From Channallabes apus (Eukaryota > Chordata > Actinopteri > Siluriformes > Clariidae), in contig CM060107.1 in the NCBI GenBank assembly GCA_030522415.1, forward strand, positions 20,868,071 to 20,932,070: a stretch of 64,000 nucleotides of DNA, in the 5' to 3' direction. Shown in pieces: positions 51,284 through 64,000 of this stretch. The stretch's first letter is position 1, and each line of letters opens with the position of its first letter. The notes under the pieces are model-generated. The model saw only the letters and a program-made list of their open reading frames with translations. It was not told the origin of the DNA and searched no databases. The translations under genes were made by a program, and so were the position numbers.

Positions 51284-53057
51284 ACATAATTGCAGAATAT
51301 AATTGCAAATGTTCCTAATGTCTTCAGAATCCTCCAGAAAGACTGACAGTAGAATTATTACACCATTCTGCTATTGTATTATTTAATCTGATTGGTCAGA
51401 AAGCACTGACTAAATCCGATAAAATGGTTCATATATATATTTTTCTTTATTAACTTAGCTAACAGTGCCAGCTGAGTGCCACACTGGGCTGTATAATCCT
51501 CCACCTGTTTTTGATTATTTTCCTGTAACAGCACGCCCTGTCAGGTTTTATTCCTTACCTTCTGGTACACTCTAGAAGTCCTCCATATTCTGATGCTTGA
51601 AGCTGCTACAATTAGTCATACTGCCTCAAAGAATACATGTCATTAAAAAAAAAAACACACGCTTTGCTATGGGAACTGTCTGGTTGAATGGGAATGTGAA
51701 TGAATATGTTTAGGAACATCCCGTAATGGAGAGCATCTCCTGTGACTCCACACCCTCCCTACAGTCTACTTTTCCCACACCCTGCTTTCTCTCTGTGTGA
51801 CCGAAACAAATCAGCTGATTTGAACTCCACAGTCGCTGAAAATAAACTGCAGGATATCAACAAACTGTTTTTTTGTCTCAATTCTTCAGCAGAAGGAAGT
51901 CAAATCCCACAACCAAAATGTTTATACATGGAGAAAGGGAAATGAGGAGGTGTGTGTCCTGTAACACATGTTCAAGGTTACTGCAGGACCTTAGCTTGAG
52001 CTCTCATCAGCAATCACTCACACCACACGCTGTACAGTGTGCATTCTTGGTGCGTAATTGGTCTGGCAGCAGTGTTATGTTTGGTCTAACATGTGCTTGT
52101 TGTTCCTGAATGTATCAGTGGGTGTTAAGTGCAAGGTCTTGCTCCTGGAAGACCCAGGAGGCCCCTGAGCTATGATGTCTGAGTGGGTTTGTCGGAGGAC
52201 CACCTGCCTGTGTGTGAAAACATAATCGTTCATTCATTAGGCCGAGCCCGAACGCCTCGCAGCCTGATCTGTCACGCAGGATCTGCGATTGTTCGGAGCA
52301 TGATTAAGACACTCGGCCGTCTTCTCCACCTACATCAGCGCCTGGAACGATGAAATCGACCCTCCAGATGTTGATCCTCACTCTGACACATAGCTCACTC
52401 TAATGGCATTTCAAAGCACCTGCTTTAGAGCTGTTTACTAATGCATACGCTATATAGACAGGCAATTCAGAGCAATAAGAGAAGGTAGCTCAGTGCTCAC
52501 ACCCTCTCCACTTACTTCCTTTGGAGATAGAGATAAGAGGCTCGTTTAACAGGCAGGCAGGAATGCGTGTGTGATGACGTTAAAATGAACAACTGTGCCT
52601 GTAGGTGAGGTGCTGATCCTTTTAGCACTAGGTAAAAATAAAGCGGTGTTTATCTCGCCTGGTTTAATGAGTGCAGCCCTTATCGTGGTCAGGTCAGCCA
52701 GCAGGCTCCGCTCCCTTCACAACTGCCCTTCACACTAATTACTCATAGTGTGGACTTGACTGATCTGTTCAGCTTTCCATGGCACCTCAGCAGACCTGCA
52801 TTAAAATCGTGGTGATGATGGCTGTCCGAGGGAGTTTTTGCTCTTGCCCACAGCGCCTCTGCACTGCTCATTAAGAATGTTTAAAAATTCAATCCAAATT
52901 TCTATAGAGCTGCTAGGAATATAACTGCTGAAAGCAATATCCTTAAGACTGGCTTGAACTAAAGTTTGCCCTCATTAGTAGGCACTGTATGTACGAGAGG
53001 CAGTGTTATTAACATTCGGGTTCTGTTCAAGAGACTGGAAACTTGTGCATGCATATC

Positions 53058-53170
53058 TTACATTTACAATTATAGCATTTGGCAGACGCCCTTAACCAGA
53101 GCAATTTATATTTTTCTTACATTATACAGATATACAGTATATATTCTGTATGCTGGGGTTTGAACCTGGA
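53058..53170 (-). mobile_element. Truncated SINE with L2-type tail
   Basis: GCATTTGGCAGACGCCCTTA and GGGGTTTGAACCTGG remain; the head beyond box B is missing. Confidence 0.65.
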
Positions 53171-53393
53171 AATCGATTCAGTGATGCAGCACGATTCTTA
53201 GACTTCAAAGTCAATTGTTAAAAACTTGTGTTTACATTTGAGGTGGAAAAAATGAGCAGTTCTTCTATAATCCTATTGGTGGCGTGCTCTAAACTATTCA
53301 TGCATTGGCAGGCAGCACAGCAGCTGGCATGTTACGAGCAAATTATTTGCTAACTTTGTTTAGCATTGTAACAAAATCTAAATGTGTATATAT

Positions 53394-54283
53394 TAGGGAT
53401 GTAACGGTATTGTAAATACTGTCGTACCGCAATAAAAATTTTTTTCCAATAATACCGTGGTCACATGACGGTAAAACTATAGGTCTTCTGAGGACCGTTT
53501 GCTCAGGCGAATGGAGCGAACGGGAGGTAGCGGGAACTACAATTCCCATCAGCCCAGGCGTGGCCATCACCCTTTGCGGTCTGTTGTCGCTACAGATCCA
53601 GTAATGCGCACATCCGATTTAAAACCAGCTTACTCCGTAATGATTAATTACTCTTACCATCTCTTTTCCTTCACCGCTAATAGCAGCACCCGCCATTTCC
53701 GCATTACTGGATCTGTAGCGACAACAGACCGCAAAGGATGATGATGGTCACGCCTGGGCTGATGGGAATTGTAGTTCCCGCGACCTCCAGTTCATTCCAT
53801 TCGCCTGAGCAAACTTTTCTCAGAAGACCTATAGTTTTATCGAGTCATTTCGGTTTCTCTCTGAAACGAGAAAGGGGGGAAAAATCCTGTCTCTGTCTGA
53901 ATAAGTGAGTGAATGAGGTGAGTGTTCTCAAATACTCATTCAGCACATGGGCCAGCTGCAATAAGTAGGCTGCTATTTAAATTTTTTCCTGAGTTTTCAA
54001 GAATACTAAATTGAAACTTAATTTTTTATATGGTTTAATAATTTTTTGTTATTAAAATTGAAAAATTAAAGTTTCTGTTTCAAAGTTTACAGATAGATGG
54101 CTAATTTGTATGCCATTGATATGTTCAGTGTTCATGTAAACTGTTTAATAAACACTTCTGGCACTTTTTTCGAGTCTCTTCATTAGTTTTGTTTTTTCTG
54201 TAAATGATTCAATAAATACCGAACCGTGCCATTCATATCGAGGTATTACTGTACCGTGAAGTTTTGATACCGTTACATCCCTA
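53394..54283. mobile_element. hAT-like element with internal fold-back arms, 890 bp
   Basis: The termini are TAGGGATGTAACGGTAT (left) and ATACCGTTACATCCCTA (right), a perfect inverted repeat. It is flanked by an 8-bp direct repeat GTATATAT (53386-53393 and 54284-54291). Inside, the arms at about 53472-53608 and 53700-53840 are near-perfect reverse complements (for example CTGTTGTCGCTACAGATCCA versus TGGATCTGTAGCGACAACAG), separated by ~90 bp. No transposase frame. The right flank continues as an AT microsatellite, so the duplication is slightly less certain than at 40223. Confidence 0.85.
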
Positions 54284-54328
<45 letters not shown>

Positions 54329-54329
54329 T
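54284..54329. repeat. (AT)n(AC)n microsatellite
   Basis: A compound tract directly at the right border of the hAT-like element. Confidence 0.92.
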
Positions 54330-54384
54330 CCCTATATATATCCAGGATATTTATAAAATCATGAATTGCAATACAGTTTGAATT

Positions 54385-54635
54385 GACTGGTATCATGATA
54401 ATATCATATCGTGGTAATGTGATAATATTGTATCGTGATAATATTGTATCGTGGCATTGTGATACTACTGTATTGTGATATTGTGATAATATCGTATCAC
54501 AGTATCGTGCAAATATCGTACCGCGGTATCGTGATAATAACGTATCATGATAATATTATATCGTGGTTTTGTGATAATATCGTATTGTGGTATCATGATA
54601 CTATTGTATTCTGGTATTGTGATACTATGGCAACA
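54385..54635. repeat. Degenerate tandem repeat, TATCGTGATAATAT type
   Basis: Roughly 15-18 imperfect units alternating ATATCGT(A)TC..TGGT and GTGATAATAT run without other sequence. Unit length varies (about 14-20 bp). Low-copy elsewhere in the window. Confidence 0.8.
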
Positions 54636-57600
54636 TAACCTTGTTGTAGAAAAAACTGTTGTTATGTCTCTGATGAAAATAAAGTCATCACAGAAAAAAA
54701 GCATGATTTATCCTAAACTGTTTAATTAATTCAAGATTTCAGTAGATATGGACCTCGTTAAACTTACACCCTTCATTCTCTAAAACAAGCATCTTTTGTA
54801 CAAGTTACTCAGAAATGTAATACTCCTGCACACTGGATGGCCTGATCTTAATTTCTGCTGTGCTGCATTTGTATGAGCCTTTTAAACCTTGGTGGGAATA
54901 TTTGCTCGCTTTTTCCTCTTTCAGAACAGAAGGACCTTTTTGTTCTAATCGAAGACCAGCTTTCCTTCTCCACTACGTAACCTTTACAATTAGGAGAGAA
55001 ACCACTAAACTGGCCTCCGATCAGATGTGAAGGAACTCGTCCTCTAGCTGCTCTGCGCTGTGTCAGATGTAACACGCTGGGTCGAGAACACTAAGCTAGT
55101 CACCTCTAAAGCATATCGTGTGCATTAAAAGAGAACGGGAACACAATCGCACTGCTGTTCAGAGCAGACTCTGAGTGACAGGGTTAAGGTAGCTCTGACC
55201 ACAGCCTGGGTGCATGGAAACCGAGCCTGAGGAACCCGAGGAACGCGTGCTGCTTACACACTTCTAACACGTCCCGTTTGGGACATATAGGGTAGCCAAC
55301 CATGTAGTGTACTATCAAGAGGAATCAGACCGAGAGGCTCAAACAGCCTGCTTTCTTCATGAAGGGTATACTTGTGTACAGGACTTTCATCCATTATTGT
55401 TTTTTTTCCCCTACTTAACCTGTAAATCAACAAATACTGTACAGTACCTTTATGCTTCCTCTATTTCAGCACAAAAGGTCGATCCCCAGTTCCAGCTCCT
55501 GCTGTCGATTTGCTCTTCCCAAAAACAGTTCACGCCCATGATTCATCCTTACTTCTGTGAATATTCTCACATGGATACGGTTTGTAAACTGCTGCGGTTA
55601 TCAGCAAGACCATTTGTACATACCAAACGTATTTCAGCACAATTAGTCAGGAAGATTTACTACCCTCCGGCTAACTGTGTACTTGTAAGCATTCATAAGC
55701 CAGTGTCACTCCGAAGCGCATGAGTTCCCCATTGACTCTGGTTCCTCTCAGTTTCTTCCTCATCTTGCATCAGGGAGTTTTTCTTGCTCTTATCGCCTCT
55801 GACTAAATTGTTAGGAATCTAAATCTACATCCTATTTCTGTATCGCAACTGAAAGTTTTCTTTTGTTTCAGGAAAAACAAGCAGCAACTACTGTATAGAC
55901 ATTTTCTATGAGGAACAATCGGTCTCAAAGCAGTCGGTCTCTTTCTTCCACATCTCAAGCTGAGGAAATCACCAACCATGAAACAGCGGTTCAGGCAAAA
56001 ACACTCTATTTTGCTTCTTTAATACAAGCGTAGGACAATTTCCCCTTTACCTGTAAACCAATATTTACAGCAACATTTCCTCCTGATCATACTAATCATA
56101 GTGATACCAAAAAAAAAAAAAAAAGATTACTGCAATGCCGTTTTTCTTAGAACTACTGGACTGACTATCCTCTGTTTTATAGTGGAAACCTGGTAGAAGG
56201 CAAAGTCCCAAACCTCACTTTCCTGGCACAGTGTCTGTGATACCCAAGCCAATTATCCTGTGTCTAATATACTGCCTGTAATTACAAAGACCCTTTCTTC
56301 TCCCAAATGATTTCCTTGCATCTCATTTATGCTTTTACCTGCTTGGCACAACAGGTTTCCCCTACAGAATTTGGCTTTCATAAATCCCAAATCAGATCAT
56401 CAGAGAAAATGATCAGCGAGCAGGAGGAAATAAAGTGTAAGGGTTTGAGCATGTGAACGAAATTTTCCCTGAAAGAAAGTAAGACCATGTAAAAAACACG
56501 GCTACATGGTTTCCAGCCCTCAAGGCGCAGAGACATACAGATGTGAAAAATGCTGCCTTGTGACCTGCAACCTTCACACCTTCATGAGACACCCGATCTC
56601 CCTTATACACCACTGCAGTCATCAGGAGGAAGCAGAGACCTTGAGGCCTCTGGAGGAACAAAGCTTCTTTGTCATCGCCCACCCCACTACTTACTGTAGA
56701 TAGCATTGTTTTCCCCCGTGTGCCACACCAGGCACGTGTTCGGCGCTAGCCTCTAAACGTGGGCTCCTCTAATTCAGACAGTATGTCCAATTACTGTGGG
56801 AGAAATCCAAACTCGGTGATTACACTGGAAATGATGAGTAGAATAATTATCAACGAATAATCATCTCACTGCCAATGAAAAGGTTTACTTTGAGATACCT
56901 CTCGTTCATACAGTAAATGCAAATCCTTCCATTATAGAGTTTCTTGCTCCTGGAATTACAATATAATGACCATCTGTAACAAATTCGGCTTAGTCTGAAT
57001 GCTATTGTCGACATGCCGTCCTGCTTGAATCTCAATAGCATGCCATTGCATATTTAGATGCCATGCTGATCAAGATCTACACGGCATGTCTCTACAGGGG
57101 ACAGCCTGCTGCTTCGGTTTCTTTTCTTACTCCAGGAAGAAAAAAGAACCATGCAAACATCTCAGTTAAAAACCTTCCTCATGGGGTAGGAGACACTTGT
57201 CCCAGAATTCCACAACTCTACAAGGCATTGTTTGCATCACTGATTGTCCCTTCCCCAAGGACCCAGCTGCTGTTTAAGTACAAGTACCTTGAAACTTTTT
57301 CTTTAAAGGACAAACATCATGAGAGGAGTGCTATCTTCGGGTGTCGCTCTCCTTCCCCCTCAGTGTAAACACAACACCGTTATTCAGAAACCAGCGTCCA
57401 ACCAACCAACCGCACCCCTTAAAGAATCAGCAGCATGGAAACTCTCTGGAGAAGATCAGACTGGTGCATACAGGTTTGCAAGGAAGATAGATATTGATGA
57501 GATGATATATCAAAAAATGGCTTATTGATCACAGCATAATGCAGCATCCATCAATCTGTTTCCCCCCAAGGCACAGTACATCAGGGAGAGACAGCGAGCA

Positions 57601-60600
57601 GCAGGCCTGAAGGCAACAGGAAGCCTCTGGCCCAGAGGCCCCAGGGACCACCCACAGGAACCCTATTCAGACATGAAGACCAGATGGAAAAAGTAAAAAA
57701 AAAAAAAGGAATTGGGGAGGGACTGCTCGTTGCTTTGCTTTAAAACCTCTCCATCTGCCCTCCCACAAAATTTTAAAAGAAGGCCTTAAGGAGGTACACA
57801 GGCCTGTGAAATCCCGGGACTTTTAGACATTTTTAGATGACTGTAGCGTAGGCATTTCCTGACCCGGCCCGGGTGAAGAAAAGGTCAAACGTTTTTTTTT
57901 CTCAGGAAAAAATGTGGAACAATGAGTAACTAATGCTTGACAGATTGCTACCTTTTAATACGCAGATCCTCACTAAAGATACTTTCTAAACTTCATAAAA
58001 CATTCCAAAGTACTTTCCTGACAGCACAGAAACTACTACATCTGATTATTCCTATGGCTTTCAGACCATCACCCAAACAAGTCTAAAATGGGGTTGGGTG
58101 GACATCCATCCATCATCCCCACCACCAGCTTTTGTGCACATGGCCTGCAACCTGGGTCAGATTTGTCTTCACTGCCCTGTCTGTGTCCTTATAGAGCAGC
58201 ATAGCTAGACACCCTTCCATTAGCCGTGGACTCTGTGCTCTGAAATAAACACCAGATTCCTCCACAGAACCACGAGCACAGCCTGGTGCCTACTGACTTT
58301 TAAACAACTGGGGAATCTCAACATAACCATGTATGCATATTTATTACATAACCATGTATGCCAGGGGGCATATTTATTTTTGAACAATCATGGAGTCCAT
58401 CATCATGTTTTATACTTGAAATAACTCTCCTAATGAATTTGTGTAAAAGAATCTTATTTCAGTCCGCGGCACTATTCCGTGATCATGAGGTTGTGTGAAA
58501 GAATGAGCAAGTTTCAGCATCCCGTGTGCGTCACGCTTTTCTCTATTGAATTTGAAGCATGGGGAGGTGATAATTGTTTTTCTCTCACTGCTATTTCAGG
58601 GGAAAATAGGTATCTTGACAGCCAGACTGACGACGTAGGGATGCGCTAGCTGGTACAAAATCTGCAAAATGTGTGAGAATTATTTACAGGAATTCACAGC
58701 TTGGCTCCAGAGGAAAAACAATATATAAAACAGTTTATTCTTTCCGTTTTGGTGTTGAATGATTGCTTCCCAAATGATTTTGCTTCAGTGAAATCCTCCA
58801 CAAGTTCTTTTTGTTTCTGCTTTCCCACGAGTTACAGGCTCCTTGTGGTCACTCCATCCATGAACCACTAACCAAGAGCTCTGGTTCGCTCACACGGGGA
58901 AAACATTCAGATGTGTGTTTTAGGCCAGGAGAGACGGGTCCGGATGCTCGGCTCGCGTTACAAATCTCAGTAATCGATTTTAATCTGCTAACTCGAGGTA
59001 CGAATCTCAAAACTGTTGCTGCTTTTCTGAAATAAAGAGCTGGCACTGGTTCAGACTGCTACATGAGAATGGTGCTAATTCATTTCTCCTCTGTGGACGA
59101 AAAGGATTTGATTTTCACAGATCGCTCTATCGATGCACTGTGCCACTGGTCCAAGACGGTAAACACATAGTAAGAGTTTAAAGGGTCTCTATTCACAGAG
59201 GTGAATGTAGTCCATACCTTGTAAAAAGTTTGAACAATAGCTATGAGAAGCTTCCTGAAAGAAAAAAAAAGACAAAAAAAAAAAAAAAAAAAAACGAGTG
59301 ACTATTGCTGAATGAGCTTGACCTTGATGTCCATTCCGACAGAGATGATCCAAATTGCTCACTCAAGCTTCCAGCTGTTACAGCTTTGCTCCCGGAGATG
59401 ATGACAATTCAAGACTCATATACTGACAGAGGCTGAGGTTTGGCAACACTTCGGCGCTCCACAGAGTTTAACCAGGATGAGAAGAGCTTAGTAGAGAGGC
59501 TTTTCTCAGACTTAACTACTGTTTTTATGAGCAACAGAGACAGAGGAATAAAGCACATGGCAAAGGACCATGCTGAGATCATGCTGGTGCCTGAGGTAAA
59601 TAGTAATAATATACAGAGCACCTGCACGAGGAAAGAGAAACTCATTTGGAAGTGAATGCTGCCATGGTCATTTCCAGTGTAGAAAAAAAGTCAAGGCTAG
59701 GTGTGATGATTAAATGTGAAAATTTATATAATTCATATAATTACAATGTCTCTGTAATAATGCTTTTTTTCACTAAACTGTTACTTCAATTGTTGAAGGG
59801 ATAAATAGTTCACGGTGTCCATGTAACAGCACAGCAGATGCTGGTAAAACAATCCACGTGTAGGTGACCCACAGGGTTCTGTTCTGGTCACGCCTAGGTT
59901 AGTGCTAATTACGATCTGACGCTTTGTGGAATAGGCGTTGGAGGACGAATACATACCTGCTGAAACTTTAAACCCTTTAAACACTCGAATGTTTTTCCAT
60001 TAAACTGGTCCATAAATGTTAATGAACAGGGGGGTGTAGAGAAAATAGTTAAGATCACATAAAAAAGAAGAGAATGATGCAATACTTCACAAATGGCATA
60101 AAACAAAGTGCATGTTCATAAGAAGGTATTTAACCAATACCTGCACTAATTTTTTTATGGAAGTAACAGCATTAACTAGAGATACACAGAGTGCAATTAT
60201 TTTAACATATCCAATTTTTTATGTAATTTTTAATTTTTTTTACATTTCTGTAACTTTCAATTTTTGTAAACAAAATGCAATCATATATTTGTAACAAATG
60301 CTGAAATTTAGAGAGCTACTGTGCAGAAATATAAACACCTGGTTAATAGACAAAAGTTGGAAAACATCCTCTTAATGAGATCAATTGCTCAATTATTCGC
60401 TGTTAGTTCACATAAATAAGCTTGACATTTAATAGTTACATATCACACTTTAAATTGCAATCACAACGTGTTAAAATAATCCCTTTTCTCTTTTAATTTT
60501 TTTTTCATCAAATCATGTAATCCTACTTCAATAGTTAAAAAAAAACATTAACATTACCGTTAAGTGTTTTCCTATTACTTTTTTTTCTATTATGTTTTAT

Positions 60601-60744
60601 TCCTCTAATCTTATCTAATGGATAATATACAGTAATTCTTGAATAATGCTCCAAGATGACCACCTTAAATGAGTTAAGAAGTGGAAAAAAATAAAACTTG
60701 TCACACTTTAAAGTCAACCTATGATGCCAAACTTTTTTTTTTCC

Positions 60745-61020
60745 CCCAGATTTTCACCCTAATTTAGTCGTGTCCAAATCTTCCCCGTCACTAGGGGGCT
60801 CCCACGTTAAGGCTACCACTACCATTCAGTCGGGAGGGCCGAAGACTATCACGTGTTTCCTCCGAACCGCGTGACGCCAGCCGACCGCATCTTTTCGAAC
60901 TGCTCGCTCACGAACCGGCGTAACACACTCGGAGGACAGCGCTAGCCGCTCCCTCCGCATGTGCGAGCTCACAGACGCCACTGATTGGCTGTAGAGCTGT
61001 GATTAATGTGGGAGCATTTC
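60745..61020. repeat. GC-richer block, suspected interspersed repeat
   Basis: Within an AT-rich intron this ~275 bp block is rich in CpG (GAACCGCGTGACGCCAGCCG, CTCGCTCACGAACCGGCGTA) and its start, ACCCTAATTTAGTCGTGTCC, is reminiscent of a fish repeat. No second copy exists in this window, so the call rests on composition and memory. Confidence 0.35.
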
Positions 61021-63283
61021 AGCTAGAGCATTAAATCGATGGACTTTATGAGACCTTTAAACTGTGACTTTTTCTGTTCACATGAACAGAATATCACGAA
61101 ATGTCTGTGGCTTCAGTGTTGTGCAATAAGAAAGTAATAAAATTTGCAAGCTCTTTTTCCTTTACCCGACTGCTGTGTCCTTCTCCTTTTCACTCCACCA
61201 AGTCAACTCCCATAACAAACCGATGTGTCACACGGAACGAGCCAAAGTGCGAACAAGTAATCAAATCACAGCTTGTTTCATTTACTAAGTTTTGCTTGTC
61301 TTTAATGACAGAGAGTTAATTAAGCCGAGATGATAATGGCGGCTTTGTCTCTGCCCGAGCTTAGCTTACAGATGGCCAGTATTAGGTCTACGCCCCTATT
61401 ATGAGCGACGGGGCAGATGTAACGGCTTTCGAATGGATCGAACCACAAAGACAGTATGTTCTACTCACTGAGGACAAAAGTGTCCAGTCACATGTCTACA
61501 TCCCCAACCCCCTTGACCAATTAGCCTTCGGGCAGAGAACAAAGCAATCCATACACAAAACACATGACTTGTATAATGATAAACCCAATCTGTATCAGCA
61601 GTCTGTGTGAAGGAGAAAAAGCATACATCAAAACCTCTTATTGTTCTCTGTGAACGAGGAAAGATTTAATACATTATCGTAAATATCCTTCCTTCCAAAT
61701 GAAAGCTCTGTAGACGGATGAGGCCTGAGCTCTTAGAATAACTGTTCGGGCCATGTTTGTACAGAGCACATGTCCTCGCCACATGTGCATTCCATTTTCG
61801 ATGCGCATAGTAATTGCTGCCGGTTGCAGACGAGCTACTCTTGGGACAGCTATCTTCATCAAATGAGCTCAAGCCTAACCACACACAAGTCCAGCACACA
61901 ACAGGTGCTGTGAATGACAATAAGACTGCCAGGCAGGCTTCTTAAAGTGCGACCGCATGCTTCCAGGGGTCAGAGGTCAGCTATAAAGCTGACGCTATAT
62001 TCAGACGTTCATATTGACTGAGAGTGAATCAATCTAAATGGGGTGTTAACGGAAGGTTCAAAGCAAGAAACTAAATGTCAAACATATCAGTTAGGTTAAA
62101 TTCTCAAATTTGAAGGTTGCAGTGTTTTTACATAATAGTACAGCTGTGACAGAGGTAGTGTAATTTAAATGAAAGGGTAATATTAATGTGTTCGTATGTA
62201 GTACAGTATGTTAGCCTTTCTGTAGCGCCGGATCATACTTGAGGGACTTGCATGCTGGCCGCTCCAACTAATCTAGTACTAGAACAATTAATCACATACA
62301 AATAGGAATATCGACCCGTGCAATTTTTTAATCATTATTATACTATATTTTAATAAATAAATATTAGCAAGCATCCTCTTAATACGATAATTCATCCAAT
62401 TATCTGCTGTTAGCAAATAATAGATACAGTAAGGCAGTTTAGCTGTACGCAGATAAATCCATGTGGTGCGCATGTTGTTTAACGGGATGCAACATAATCA
62501 CATGTACTGTACTGTAGACACTCCACATCCTGCCACTGTGTCACTTTATTTATTTATTTCATTTTTATTTTGTCACTTACAGTCTATTTATGTCACTAGA
62601 CCAGGGATGTTCCGCTGGCAGGTCACAGTCTGGACGTGGACCAGCGTGGCAGGAATTTTTTGGTCGTCAAAATGTTGTGAGGGCGTAAATCCGCCAATGT
62701 TACGGATGTTGGAACAATTAGTCTTGGGTTGTTTGAATGACTTTGATGAAATGACAGGGGAGCAACTTTGACTTCATGATGATGGAATAACGTTGAATGA
62801 ATAGCTCGTATAAAGTATAAACAGGAACCGATTGTTTCACTGAATTCCCATATTAATAAATGTACGTCATTATATATAGTTATATAACAACTATGTAACA
62901 GCTGAATAACATGACATTTTATTCACTACTAAGTTGAAAACTGCAATCACTGTGGTGTAAGAGGAATAAAGCACGTTAAAGAAGTGTGCTGTTCTAGGGA
63001 AGGAATCTGCTTCGGGGTGGTAACAGTAACTCTGCTTTGTGTTGGGCCGCATCACACCACCCTGTCATGGATTACGCTCCTATAACAGGATCCAACCCTC
63101 GGGACATAGTAGTAACTACAGACCTACATTCCTTTCATATTTGCAAACCTTCTCCAATTAGTCGCTCTCTTTCTCTTTCGCTAGATAATTTATGATGCAG
63201 AACTGAAAATCAGGCTTTAAGTGAAAATGTTTTTTTTTCTCAAATCCAGTTTTGACATCGAACTAAAATTAGAAACAGGTACT

Positions 63284-63681
63284 TACGAAGGGTTTCCAAT
63301 TCAACAGAACATAACATAGTTATAAAAGTAAAAACTACCTTTATTTCCTTATGTAATCCCCTGCTACACTAATGCACTTATCCCAGAGTTTCACTAATGC
63401 GTGGATACCAACAAGGTAGAAAGTTTTCACTGAGTGCCAGAGCCAGATGCATCTCTTATTTAAAATGGTGACAAGTAACCTGTCGATTTTCAAGGATAAG
63501 GCGTTCCACTCACTGGATGTTCATGGGAACGACCGCAATCCGCTCCGAGCCACCTTGGCCGAGATCGTCATACGGCCTCCATTAAAACATTTGCACCATA
63601 CAAATATTTTACTAAACGTCTCAACCATACCATGCTTGAAAATTCATCACAAATCCCGGTATGACTTGAACGGCCCTCGTA
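63284..63681. mobile_element. Short mariner-type element
   Basis: The ends are TACGAAGGGTTTCCAATTCA and, inverted, TACGAGGGCCGTTCAAGTCA. The interior CTACACTAATGCACTTATCC matches the element at 31295 (its 31371-31390). 398 bp, no coding capacity. Confidence 0.75.
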
Positions 63682-64000
63682 TTTAATTATGACTTTCAAC
63701 TAACTGACACTCATGAGCTATGTGATATGAACTAACCTGAAAAAAAAAAGCTTTGTTTTGCTGTCAGGTTGCCTTTAAGGGAGAACCTGCTCCACTCTTC
63801 CTAAAACCCAGTATTTCAAGCCTTTCCATTGAAAACAGATCATCTTTCTCATCGCTTCCAGGCCACTTAGAGAAAAAAATCCAGATCATCCAGTTCATCT
63901 TCACTGATGGCACAGACGAAACATGCCCCGACTCCTCCGATGCAAATGCGCAGATACAAATTACTCACAGACTTCCACATCAAAGCAGGGGAATGCGGGA

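Larger units (their letters stand above)
45959..64000 (-). other. Very long ABTB2 intron running off the right edge
   Basis: No ABTB2 exon is found from 45959 to 64000, consistent with a large first intron. It contains SINEs (49180, 51090, 53058), a (CA)n tract, a fold-back hAT-like element (53394-54283), a TATCGTGATAATAT-type repeat, a GC-richer block (60745-61020) and a mariner relic (63284-63681). The stretches 54700-60700 and 61020-63280 hold no repeat or coding signal I can name. Confidence 0.7.

Noticed and set aside
54435..54638. Repeat-peptide open frames on both strands
   Set aside because: They arise from the TATCGTGATAATAT tandem repeat, which lacks stops by chance in these frames.

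Overview
This window is vertebrate nuclear DNA, most likely from a ray-finned fish. The supporting signs are introns with GT/AG borders, long (CA)n and (GT)n tracts, many Tc1/mariner and hAT relics, and tRNA-derived SINEs of teleost type (Mermaid/DANA-like, plus a family with an L2-type tail). A catfish or other otophysan is my guess from the SINE types; I could not test it. There are no bacterial-style genes, operons, CRISPR arrays or tRNA/rRNA genes.

Two protein-coding genes are present, tail to tail. On the + strand, positions 1-12988 hold the last six coding exons (265 codons plus stop) of a BRSK2-type brain-specific serine/threonine kinase (SAD-A). They cover the region after the kinase domain, including the C-terminal KA1-like domain. 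The kinase domain lies left of the window. On the - strand, 16 coding exons between 45958 and 20671 encode the last ~729 residues of ABTB2: a histone-fold-like segment, ankyrin repeats, and a C-terminal BTB/POZ domain with its tail. The first ABTB2 exon(s), about 300 residues by comparison with the ~1025-residue human protein, must lie right of position 64000. The window's right 18 kb is therefore one very long intron. All exon joins keep frame, and both totals divide by three after removing the split codon.

The inferred 3' UTRs end near 15.06 kb (BRSK2) and 20.13 kb (ABTB2). The ~5 kb between them is repeat-rich: a TTTACTTTATTACT-type minisatellite split by a TA-flanked inverted-repeat element, a second copy of that element, and a 140-bp MITE.

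The introns are a mosaic of transposon relics. The clearest are an 828-bp hAT-like element with an 8-bp target duplication nested in a Tc1-like MITE (40131-41439), an 890-bp hAT-like element with ~140-bp fold-back arms and an 8-bp target duplication (53394-54283), an internally deleted Tc1 element (36587-37141), a degenerate Tc1 transposase copy (23905-25156) and three mariner relics. I found no new multi-gene system. The most useful observations are an in-frame tandem splice acceptor in the last BRSK2 exon, which would remove 16 residues, and the well-bounded nested and fold-back transposons.
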